Below, piece after piece: positions 55,229 to 62,793 of a DNA stretch of 64,000 bases. The DNA is from Cernens ardua (lineage in GTDB: Bacteria > Pseudomonadota > Gammaproteobacteria > Pseudomonadales > Halomonadaceae). Position 1 is the first letter of the stretch, and the number at the start of each line of letters is the position of its first letter. The notes under the pieces are model-generated. The model was not told where the DNA came from, did no database searches, and saw nothing but the letters and a program-made list of their open reading frames with translations. Location: NCBI RefSeq assembly GCF_051251085.1, contig NZ_JBPCZH010000001.1:434001-498000 (forward strand), in the 5' to 3' direction. The translations under genes were made by a program, and so were the position numbers.

Positions 55229-57763
55229 CTAGCGTCGGATATGTGTCATGTCAGGGTCGAACAGCGGCTCGCTACGCACAGTTGCCACGTAACGATCGCC
55301 AAAATACTCGATCTCGACTTTTTCATCAGGCACAGCGCGGTCAGCAGGCAACCATGCGTAGGCAATTGTCACGCCCAGGGTATAACTTTGATCCGCGCTG
55401 GTGACATAACCGATGGCTTCAGTACCTCCAACATCGAATACCGGCTCATTGCCCAAAACCACCGCGGTTGCGTCGTCCAATGTCAGGCAGCTCAGGCGCC
55501 GAACAACCTCGCGTTTTTCCAGTGCTTCACGCCCGACGAAATCACCGCTGTCAAAACGCACGGCAAAGCCAATACCCGCTTCTTCAGGCGAATGCTCTCT
55601 CGTCATGTCCGTGCCAAAGGAACGATACCCTTTTTCCAACCGCAAGCTGTTAAAGGCTCGGCGCCCTGCAGCAATGATGTTGAAGGGTTGGCCCGCGGCC
55701 CAGAGTTGATCCCACAAGTACAAGCCATTATCAGCGGTACAGTAGAGCTCCCACCCCAGCTCGCCGACATAGCTGACGCGCAGCGCCAGTACCTTGACGC
55801 CCGCGACCTCGATTTCAGCGGCACGAAAATATTTCAGGCCTGTGTGTGAGATATCATCACGGGTGAGCTTGCCCAATACATCACGTGCATGGGGCCCCCA
55901 TAAGCCAATCCCACAAGTACCGGGGGTAAGGTCACGAATACGGATGGAAGAGTCCTTGGGCAGACGTGCTTTCAGATACGCTTCATCCATGTGCCCGTTA
56001 ACACCGAGCTGATAGCACTCTTCTGACATGCGTGTGACTGTCACATCCGACAGAATACCGCCTGCTTCATCCAGCATCAGGGAATAGGTGACCGATCCGA
56101 TGGATTTGTCCATCTTGTTTGACATGAGCCCCTGCAAGAACTCAACTACACCCGGCCCTTCCACTTCCAATCGCATGAGTGAACTCATGTCATACAGGGC
56201 GACCCCTTCACGCGTTGCCTTGGCTTCTGCTGCCGCAATGGGTGACCAATCGGTCGCGGCCCAGTCATCGCGTTCTGGCAAGTTATCAAGGCTATCCAGA
56301 AGCGCACGGTTGGATTCAAACCATAATGGACGCTCCCAGCCATTGGCTTCACCGAAAACAGCGCCCAGAGCTTCGTGACGTAAATAAAAAGGAGAGGTTC
56401 GGCTACCGCGCAAAATTTGGGTCGATTGGTGCGGGTGGCGAATGTCGTAAACTTCGTCGTAGGCTTCTTCACCGCGCCCAACGGTATAAGCATGAGTCAC
56501 GATATGGGGATCGAAACGCGTATAGTCCAATCCATGGGTATCAATGCCAGGGTCGCCGGTCACAATCCAGTCCGCCATCACCTGTGCGACACCTGCCGAT
56601 TGGGTAACCCAGACCGCCTGCGCCATCCATAGCCCTTCCGACCCTTCGACAGGGCCCATCAACGGGCCGCCATCCGGCGTGAAGGAGAAAATACCGTTGA
56701 AGCCGTGATCAAAGCCGACGTCCGTCAATTCGGGCAATAGTTTCTGGGCTTCTTTCCATGTCGGCTCGAAATCCGGCCAGGTAAGCGTATGCATGGCGGG
56801 ATGCACCCCGGATTTGGCGAATTCTTCAGGGCTACTGATCTGATCCTGTTCCAGCCCGATCGAACGGTGCTCATAGGCGCCAATACCGATCACATCATTG
56901 AATTCACGCAGGTACATGGCGAAATCCTGATGGCGTAGCATGGGCCGCTTGGCCTCATCAATCTCATCATTAACGCCTTCAAGTGAAGGAACCTGATGGC
57001 TGTAGCCAAAACAGTGCTCGATCGGCAACATGGGCAATTCGAAGCCGAGAAAACGCTTGGCAACACCGGGCCCCCATAGTCCGGCACAAGCGATAACGAT
57101 ATCGGCATCCACCGTGGTGACTTCTTCACTCACCGCATCATCAGGCCCTGTCGGCGTAGGGCGAATTTTCACCCCTGTCACCTTGCCTGTTTCGTTGCGG
57201 AGAATATCGACGATTTCTGTGTGCCCTTGAATAACAGCCCCATGCTCTTCTGCCCGACGTGCCTGCCATTCAACCGCTCGTACACCTTTGACGATGGCAT
57301 CATTCGGCGTGAGAAATCCACCCAATACGACCTCTGTATTGAGACCGGGCCACAGCTCGGCACACTCCTCCGCCGTAATCAAACGTGAAGGCACGCCCCA
57401 GGCGGTGGCCAGGCCATGGCGGCGTTTCAGTTCTGCCCAGCGGGCCGGCGTAGTCGCCAATTCCAGCCCACCAATGCGTTTGGCAAGAAACTTGCCATCA
57501 AGGGATTTTCCATCCAACTTATCGAGGGTACGAGTCGCCAACTCCGTCATGGTCTTGTTGGCGGTCGTTTGAAAGACAAACCCCGGTGCGTGTGAAGAAG
57601 AGCCACCGGTTTCATACAAAGGCCCCTGCTCAAACACGCTAACATGCTGCATCCCCCTCTGCGTCAGCTCATCCGCCAGGGCTGCCCCGACGACTCCCAG
57701 GCCAATAATAACAATGCGCGGCTGATCCTTGTGTGCACTTGCCCTTGCCTTTTCCATTGTCAT
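55229..57763 (-). CDS. Dimethylglycine oxidase/dehydrogenase (FAD + GcvT domains)
   Basis: Demethylates N,N-dimethylglycine to sarcosine and can pass the one-carbon unit to tetrahydrofolate. FAD domain: VIIGLGVVGAALADEL (about 18-33) and the flavin-linking histidine H58 in GGSSSHAPGFVFQT. A central FAO-linker region follows, then a C-terminal GcvT/aminomethyltransferase domain from about 430 with MYDMSSL-like and GELGWELYCTADNG motifs. It closely resembles Arthrobacter dimethylglycine oxidase throughout. AAGGAG before the ATG at 57763 sets the start (844 residues), not the longer frame to 57814. Confidence 0.93.
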   Translation of the reverse strand: MTMEKARASAHKDQPRIVIIGLGVVGAALADELTQRGMQHVSVFEQGPLYETGGSSSHAPGFVFQTTANKTMTELATRTLDKLDGKSLDGKFLAKRIGGLELATTPARWAELKRRHGLATAWGVPSRLITAEECAELWPGLNTEVVLGGFLTPNDAIVKGVRAVEWQARRAEEHGAVIQGHTEIVDILRNETGKVTGVKIRPTPTGPDDAVSEEVTTVDADIVIACAGLWGPGVAKRFLGFELPMLPIEHCFGYSHQVPSLEGVNDEIDEAKRPMLRHQDFAMYLREFNDVIGIGAYEHRSIGLEQDQISSPEEFAKSGVHPAMHTLTWPDFEPTWKEAQKLLPELTDVGFDHGFNGIFSFTPDGGPLMGPVEGSEGLWMAQAVWVTQSAGVAQVMADWIVTGDPGIDTHGLDYTRFDPHIVTHAYTVGRGEEAYDEVYDIRHPHQSTQILRGSRTSPFYLRHEALGAVFGEANGWERPLWFESNRALLDSLDNLPERDDWAATDWSPIAAAEAKATREGVALYDMSSLMRLEVEGPGVVEFLQGLMSNKMDKSIGSVTYSLMLDEAGGILSDVTVTRMSEECYQLGVNGHMDEAYLKARLPKDSSIRIRDLTPGTCGIGLWGPHARDVLGKLTRDDISHTGLKYFRAAEIEVAGVKVLALRVSYVGELGWELYCTADNGLYLWDQLWAAGQPFNIIAAGRRAFNSLRLEKGYRSFGTDMTREHSPEEAGIGFAVRFDSGDFVGREALEKREVVRRLSCLTLDDATAVVLGNEPVFDVGGTEAIGYVTSADQSYTLGVTIAYAWLPADRAVPDEKVEIEYFGDRYVATVRSEPLFDPDMTHIRR

Positions 57764-57827
57764 TGTTGATCTCCTTCGTGCCGGTGGTGTGCTGTATTCA
57801 GTGTTCATGCTCAATCTTCAACACTCG

Positions 57828-57846
57828 TACAAATGCAACATTTGTA
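57828..57846. promoter_or_regulatory. Inverted repeat operator before the dimethylglycine oxidase gene
   Basis: Perfect 8-base arms TACAAATG (57828-57835) and CATTTGTA (57839-57846) around CAA, 65-83 bases before the start codon. AACACTCG flanks the site on both sides in direct orientation (57820-57827 and 57852-57859). Likely a regulator-binding site; which protein binds is unknown. Confidence 0.6.
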
Positions 57847-58382
57847 TAAGAAACACTCGCTGTGCCATATCCACTGATGCGAGCTTGAATGACCCACATC
57901 AGGTCTTGATAACGCTATAAAGTGAAAATTACGGCGGCTGGCTCAGGACATCAATCACCGACAGCACGGGAGGTCGTGTATTCACATGTGAATGCCGCGT
58001 GGAAGCTCTGAATGCAAAATGGCAGCCTCTATAGCAAGAAGGTTTGCTAGATCAAAAAGAGTGGCTGGATGAAGAGGTTGGGCTGCGCGTGTAGGGATCA
58101 CCTCCCTCCGAGGAAGGGCAACACTATCAAATGCAGTATTCACAAAAAGACAAGAAGATGATTAGGATGCCGTGAGGAGAGTGATCAGCCGAGTGGCGAG
58201 AAAAATACCGAAGGTGTCACAAGCAAAGCACGGGAAAATGAGGGCGTCGGTTCTGGCAACCCTTGCTCAGATAGTTAATCCAGCCAATGAACTAAAGCGG
58301 AAGAGCAACGCTGACGGTACACACTGGGAGTGAGCAACATCAGCCACCTTCTAGTTAAAGATCACCCTTCACTAACAAGCCG

Positions 58383-58429
58383 TTTATCAGTGATAAAGAG
58401 TGGTTCTTGTGACAGGAAAAAGGTATAAT
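58383..58429 (+). promoter_or_regulatory. queC promoter with palindromic operator
   Basis: TATAAT at 58424-58429 is a perfect -10 pointing to queC, with no strong -35. TTTATCA-G-TGATAAA (58383-58397), a perfect palindrome, ends 26 bases before it, in the place of an upstream operator. Confidence 0.5.
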
Positions 58430-58516
58430 GGTCGGTTAATCAAACGGGCCATTGTAGCCTTTCCATTCATGCCCCGGACCGGACCCCGGGCCCGCTATAC
58501 GGGAAAATTCTCCGTC

Positions 58517-59308
58517 ATGTCTGACTTATCCTCCAGGTCAGATGCTGAGAAAGCATCGGCCAACATTTCGTCCAATGTTACTGATAACACCACATCAGAA
58601 ACTATCGCATCAGAAACTACCGCATCTGATACCCCATCGCGCAAACGCGCTGTGGTGATCTACTCCGGTGGAATGGACTCCTTTACCGTACTTCACCGCG
58701 CTATTCGCGAGGGATACGAAGTGGCCGCCCTCTCCTTCGATTACGGGCAACGCCATCGGCGCGAGCTGGATGCAGCCAAACGTGTCACCACCCAACTGGG
58801 GATCGAACACAAGATTGTGGACATCACGGCCATCCATGGTTTGATCGGCAACTCTGCCCTCACCGATACGTCGCAGGAAATGCCCACAGGCAACTACGAC
58901 AGCGATAACATGAAAAGCACTGTCGTACCCAACCGCAACATGATTCTGCTTTCACTCGCCATTGGTTATGCCGTCAATATCGAAGCCCCCTACTGCTTCT
59001 ATGGCGCACACGGTGGTGACCATGCGATCTACCCCGACTGCCGCCCGGAGTTTGTAGCACGCATGAACGATGTAGCTGCCATTGCCAACTACCAGCCAGT
59101 CGAATTGTGCGTACCTTACCTGCACAAGGACAAAACCGATATTTTAGCGGATGGGTTGGCAATGGGGCTTGACTACAGTGATACCTGGACCTGTTACCTG
59201 GGGCAGGAAAAAGCCTGCGGTGAATGTGGTAGCTGTCGCGAGCGGCTCGAAGCCTTTGCCAACCAGGGGCTTGAAGATCCGATTCCCTACGTGAAAGGTG
59301 TACGCTAA
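58517..59308 (+). CDS. queC: 7-cyano-7-deazaguanine synthase
   Basis: ATP-dependent conversion of carboxydeazaguanine to preQ0 in queuosine synthesis. The PP-loop SGGMDS is at residues 50-55; the zinc-binding cysteines are in CYLGQEKACGECGSCRERL near the end. The start at 58517 is chosen because a -10 element (58424-58429) lies upstream of it and inside the longer frame from 58400. Even so there is an N-terminal polar extension of about 43 residues with a five-residue tandem repeat. Its stop overlaps queE. Confidence 0.96.
   Translation: MSDLSSRSDAEKASANISSNVTDNTTSETIASETTASDTPSRKRAVVIYSGGMDSFTVLHRAIREGYEVAALSFDYGQRHRRELDAAKRVTTQLGIEHKIVDITAIHGLIGNSALTDTSQEMPTGNYDSDNMKSTVVPNRNMILLSLAIGYAVNIEAPYCFYGAHGGDHAIYPDCRPEFVARMNDVAAIANYQPVELCVPYLHKDKTDILADGLAMGLDYSDTWTCYLGQEKACGECGSCRERLEAFANQGLEDPIPYVKGVR
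58593..58622 (+). repeat. 15-base coding tandem repeat in queC
   Basis: CATCAGAAACTATCG followed by CATCAGAAACTACCG, one base different, with a partial third copy (CATCTGATACC). It encodes SETIA-SETTA-SD in the non-conserved N-terminal extension of QueC. Confidence 0.85.
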
Positions 59309-59952
59309 TGTATTCAGTCAAGGAAGCCTTCTACACCTTGCAGGGAGAAGGTGCTCGCAGTGGCCGTGCCGCTGTTTTCTGTCGTTTTACTGGCTGCAAT
59401 CTATGGTCAGGTCGTGAGAAAGACCGGAGTCGTGCGCTTTGCCAGTTCTGCGATACGGACTTTATCGGTACGGATGGGCAGAACGGCGGAAAGTTCAAAA
59501 CGGCAGACGACCTTGCCGAACATCTGGATGCCTTGTGGCCGGAACGGGGAGAAGGCATCACCCCCTATGTTGTCTTCACCGGGGGGGAGCCTCTGCTTCA
59601 GCTCGATACAGCGTTGATTGAGGCCATGCATGCACGTCAGTTCGAAATAGCGGTTGAAACCAATGGTACAATCATGCCGCCGGACGGCATCGACTGGGTA
59701 TGCGTCAGCCCCAAGGGTAGTAATGCATTGGCGGTCAGTGGCGGTAACGAAATAAAACTGGTGTACCCCCAGGTGCATGCATTGCCCGACACGTTTGAGC
59801 ATCTGGACTTCGATCATTTCTATTTGCAGGGGATGGATCTTGAGCCCAGCGGTGGCAAAGGTAATACCTTGCAGGATGCTCTCGCCTATTGCCTTGAGCA
59901 CCCACGCTGGCAGTTATCCATTCAAATGCACAAAATTGCAGGTATCGACTAA
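59308..59952 (+). CDS. queE: 7-carboxy-7-deazaguanine synthase
   Basis: Radical-SAM ring contraction of carboxytetrahydropterin. The cluster motif is C-X14-C-X2-C, starting in FTGCNLWSG and ending LCQFCDTDF, the long variant known in some proteobacterial QueE proteins; VFTGGEPLLQ follows. 214 residues. ATG overlaps the queC stop and its own stop overlaps the next gene, so translation is coupled through all three que genes. Confidence 0.95.
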   Translation: MYSVKEAFYTLQGEGARSGRAAVFCRFTGCNLWSGREKDRSRALCQFCDTDFIGTDGQNGGKFKTADDLAEHLDALWPERGEGITPYVVFTGGEPLLQLDTALIEAMHARQFEIAVETNGTIMPPDGIDWVCVSPKGSNALAVSGGNEIKLVYPQVHALPDTFEHLDFDHFYLQGMDLEPSGGKGNTLQDALAYCLEHPRWQLSIQMHKIAGID

Positions 59953-60791
59953 TGAGTTTGTTTGTTCATTCACTCACCGCGTTGGATGCTTCCTACTGGA
60001 GCGCTGAACAGGGTTTGGTTGGCGCCAGCTGGCAGGTCGATATCGAACTGGATGGCGAGCTGGGCGAAGACGGCATGCTGTTCGATTTCGGTGAAGTAAA
60101 ACCGTGGATCAAGGAACACATTGACAACACGCTGGATCACACATTACTGGTGCCGACCCAAATGCCGGGCGTCTCGGTACAGGAGTGTGTCGAAGGGCTG
60201 TGTATCCGTACGCAGTTGCCCTACCCCATGGAAGTTCGTGCACCACGACAGGCTTTCACACTTTTACCTTGGACAGACATTGATCCTGAGCGTCTGGGCC
60301 AGTATATCGCTGAGCAACTGATGAAGCGTCCACCACACAATATCACGGATATCCGGATCACATTGCGGCAGGAGAATATCGCCGAGGGATATGGCTATGG
60401 GTATTCACATGGATTGAAAAAGCATGCCGGCAACTGCCAGCGCATTGCACATGGACACCGTTCACGCCTGGGTATCTGGAAAGATGGTGAGCTGGATGAA
60501 GCCCTGATCCGGTACTGGTGTCAACGTCTTGCCAATATCTATCTGGCAGATGAAGAGGATCTCGTCGGAAATGAAGAGGACGATACCCTCCGTTTTGCCT
60601 ATCAGGCCAAACAAGGGCATTTTCGCATTCAGCTACCCCGTGAACGCGTTATTGTAATGCCTACCTCGACCACGGTAGAGCACATTGCGCATTGGTTGGC
60701 GACAGAAATCAGCCTGGTTCAGGGCGGTCGTATCCGCGTTCAGGCCTTCGAAGGCATTGGCAAGGGTGCGACGGCAGAAGTCGAAGCATAA
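59952..60791 (+). CDS. queD: Tandem-domain 6-carboxytetrahydropterin synthase-like protein
   Basis: Two T-fold (PTPS) domains in 279 residues, in the queD place of a queC-E-D operon; QueD makes 6-carboxytetrahydropterin from dihydroneopterin triphosphate. Ordinary QueD is about 120 residues with one domain. Here the first half keeps GMLFDFGEVKPWI and LDHTLLVPT but lacks the zinc histidines. The second half keeps YSHGLKKHAGNCQRIAHGHRS (zinc histidines and catalytic cysteine) and MPTSTTVEHIA. The two halves thus look complementary. Start overlaps the queE stop. Confidence 0.78.
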   Translation: MSLFVHSLTALDASYWSAEQGLVGASWQVDIELDGELGEDGMLFDFGEVKPWIKEHIDNTLDHTLLVPTQMPGVSVQECVEGLCIRTQLPYPMEVRAPRQAFTLLPWTDIDPERLGQYIAEQLMKRPPHNITDIRITLRQENIAEGYGYGYSHGLKKHAGNCQRIAHGHRSRLGIWKDGELDEALIRYWCQRLANIYLADEEDLVGNEEDDTLRFAYQAKQGHFRIQLPRERVIVMPTSTTVEHIAHWLATEISLVQGGRIRVQAFEGIGKGATAEVEA

Positions 60792-60796
60792 CGACC

Positions 60797-61108
60797 ATGG
60801 AAGATGCACGCAGCGGCCTCATACAAACAGATACTCTCCACGTGAATAACGCACCCACCGGCTGCCGGGCTGGGTGCGGTGCCTGTTGTATTGCGCCGTC
60901 CATTACCTCACCCATTCCCGGTATGCCGATGGGTAAACCGGCAGGTGTCCGCTGCGTTCAACTGGATGAACACAATCTATGCCAATTGTTTGGCAAGCCT
61001 GAGCGCCCACAGGTATGTCTGAAATTTGATTATGATCATGATATTTGTGGAAGCACGCGTCAGCAGGCAATCGATACCATTACATGGTTGGAGCAGATAA
61101 CAGGTTAA
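60797..61108 (+). CDS. YkgJ-family cysteine-cluster protein
   Basis: 103-residue protein with many cysteines: C-x3-C-x2-CC (GCRAGCGACC) near residue 23, then RCVQLD, LCQLFG, QVCLKF and HDIC. This pattern belongs to the CxxCxxCC (YkgJ) family, thought to bind zinc or iron. Function unknown. It starts five bases after the queD-like gene stop, so it is probably co-transcribed with the que genes. Confidence 0.88.
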   Translation: MEDARSGLIQTDTLHVNNAPTGCRAGCGACCIAPSITSPIPGMPMGKPAGVRCVQLDEHNLCQLFGKPERPQVCLKFDYDHDICGSTRQQAIDTITWLEQITG

Positions 61109-61224
61109 TTATCAATAACGTGCACCTATGTGAATGTGTACTCATTGGAACAACATCATTTCACGTTTCCAACCATGTGTGGTTACAACCGGGTTTGATT
61201 GCAACAATTCATGATCACAACAAC

Positions 61225-61719
61225 TCATTCACGCAATAATGCCATGATGTTGACATCGACGTATCGCCCTGCCCTAAATACTGCCCGCCGCTTAACACCC
61301 TCCTGCTCGAATCCCATCTTTTTATAAAGCGCGATAGCCGCCGTATTATCAGGATAGACCTCCAGCTCTATGCGCTCGATATTAAGCCACAGAAAAGCAT
61401 AGTCGATGGCTTCCTTCAGTAATCGCTGACCGATTCCACGATGCTGGAACTCCACATGTACAGCCATACCAAGGCGAGCAACATGTGCCATTCTGACTGT
61501 CTGCAGCTGCATTAGGCATATATCACCCACCACTTTATGCTCTACTTCAGCCACCAAACGCAACGTAGGTGGATTCGATAAATCCGTGCGCTTTTCCCAC
61601 GTCGTCAAATCAGGATAAGGCAACTGTAAGGTCGCCGAATAATTTTCAGGTGCAGCGTATATATCACGTAAATCCGCTGCGTCCTTTGGTTCACCGGCTC
61701 TTATGAGAATGTCGTCCAC
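61225..61719 (-). CDS. AaaT/YhhY-like amino acid N-acetyltransferase
   Basis: GNAT protein of 164 residues, collinear with E. coli YhhY (AaaT), which acetylates L-phenylalanine and L-methionine. The shared order is VIRxAE-like start, Y-T-LQ-PYP, VVGDICL, HVARLGMAVH, acetyl-CoA loop HRGIGQRLLKEAI, RIELEVYPDN and GRYVDVNIMA. Substrate in this organism is inferred. It lies opposite to the que operon, with converging ends. Confidence 0.85.
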   Translation of the reverse strand: MDDILIRAGEPKDAADLRDIYAAPENYSATLQLPYPDLTTWEKRTDLSNPPTLRLVAEVEHKVVGDICLMQLQTVRMAHVARLGMAVHVEFQHRGIGQRLLKEAIDYAFLWLNIERIELEVYPDNTAAIALYKKMGFEQEGVKRRAVFRAGRYVDVNIMALLRE

Positions 61720-61809
61720 TAATAGAGTTACCAGTTCAAAAGAAAGACGAAAAATATGCTCTAGCCGATCAAGTAACGATCAGCAGGCCCTGGAATTTAC
61801 ACGTTCAAT

Positions 61810-61844
61810 CCTTTTCAGGAACAATACCTTTTTCAGGAACAATG
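61810..61844. repeat. 17/18-base tandem duplication next to the phzF-like stop codon
   Basis: CCTTTTCAGGAACAATA (61810-61826) followed by CCTTTTTCAGGAACAATG (61827-61844), one inserted T and one change. The following CCTA holds the stop codon (CTA at 61846-61848). Confidence 0.9.
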
Positions 61845-61845
61845 C

Positions 61846-62688
61846 CTATAACGCCAGCACCCCATGAATTCGAGTATGAGTCTGCCCACCGACCCACACC
61901 TGACCGGTTTCATCCTGATGCACGAAAACTCGACCTTTACGTCCGATAGCCGTCCCCTGTGCTGCGATATAATCACCTTCGACGATGCCTGCGTTATAGA
62001 GCCACTGCCCTAGCGAAGCATTGAGACTCCCTGTGACAGGATCTTCAATCAAAGCACCTTTCTCTGCTTTATAGAAGGCCCTCACCTCAAATTGAGCATC
62101 TGCGGCTGTATCGTGTGACCCAACAACTCCAACGCTTAAAGAAGTCGACCAGCCAACATCAGGTTGAATGGCCAATACCTGTTCAGCACTGGCCAGCCTG
62201 ACACCCATCCACCCCGGACCATTATCAATCCACGCGGCATCTACTATTTCTTCCGGGTTTATCTTCAGGAATGCAGATACCGATTCAAGCTCATCTTCAC
62301 TTAATGGGCCTGAACGTAACAGGGGCGGTGCTGAAAACGACAGCATGTCTGAATACCGACGGATAGAGACGCACCCTATCGCACTCTCCTGAACCACAAC
62401 GCCGTTTTGTTTAGACGTATGCCCTGCTGCAAGCCAGGCATGGCAACTGCCCAATGTAGGATGCCCTGCAAAAGGCAGTTCCTGTTCCGGCGTGAATATA
62501 CGCACCCGATAATCAGCTTCCGGCTGTGTAGCGGGCAACAAGAACGTCGTTTCAGACAGGTTGAGCCAATGGCTGATGCGCTGCATTTGCTGAGTAGTCA
62601 GTGTGTCATCTGCCGTGATGACCGCCAGCGGATTACCCGAGAAACTTTCACTGCCAAATACATCAACATACTGAATGGGATAAGACAT
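61846..62688 (-). CDS. PhzF-family isomerase/epimerase
   Basis: 280-residue protein of the PhzF fold (two diaminopimelate-epimerase-like halves). N-terminal VDVFGSESFSGNPLAVI and the catalytic-glutamate segment LNLSETTFLLP (E49 region) are typical; FAGHPTLGSCHA and DPVTGSLNASLGQWL are the other two family motifs. No phenazine genes are near, so it is a housekeeping-type PhzF homologue of unknown substrate. It follows ppiD after a strong terminator. Confidence 0.92.
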   Translation of the reverse strand: MSYPIQYVDVFGSESFSGNPLAVITADDTLTTQQMQRISHWLNLSETTFLLPATQPEADYRVRIFTPEQELPFAGHPTLGSCHAWLAAGHTSKQNGVVVQESAIGCVSIRRYSDMLSFSAPPLLRSGPLSEDELESVSAFLKINPEEIVDAAWIDNGPGWMGVRLASAEQVLAIQPDVGWSTSLSVGVVGSHDTAADAQFEVRAFYKAEKGALIEDPVTGSLNASLGQWLYNAGIVEGDYIAAQGTAIGRKGRVFVHQDETGQVWVGGQTHTRIHGVLAL

Positions 62689-62719
62689 GACGCTCCCTGA
62701 CCAAATTCGAATGAATTAT

Positions 62720-62749
62720 AAAAAAAAGCCCCGAACACAGGTTCGGGGC
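62720..62749 (-). terminator. Intrinsic terminator after ppiD
   Basis: 9-base stem GCCCCGAAC (62728-62736) with GTTCGGGGC (62741-62749), four-base loop, and seven T on the minus strand. It separates ppiD from the phzF-like gene. Confidence 0.93.
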
Positions 62750-62793
62750 GTCTTCATTTCAACGTGAAAATATTTTTCCACATTAATTCATGA

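Larger units (their letters stand above)
57764..58516. promoter_or_regulatory. Divergent control region between dimethylglycine oxidase gene and queC
   Basis: About 750 bases without a supported gene. Besides the two sites listed separately, it contains a perfect palindrome ATTCACATGTGAAT at 57980-57993. The stretch 58000-58320 shows nothing recognised. Confidence 0.5.

Noticed and set aside
55115..55849. 244-codon frame opposite the dimethylglycine oxidase gene
   Set aside because: Antisense shadow; the real gene has a family-long match.
57980..57993. CRP-like site
   Set aside because: ATTCACATGTGAAT is a perfect palindrome, but its TCACA and TGTGA halves are in the opposite order and spacing to a CRP site.
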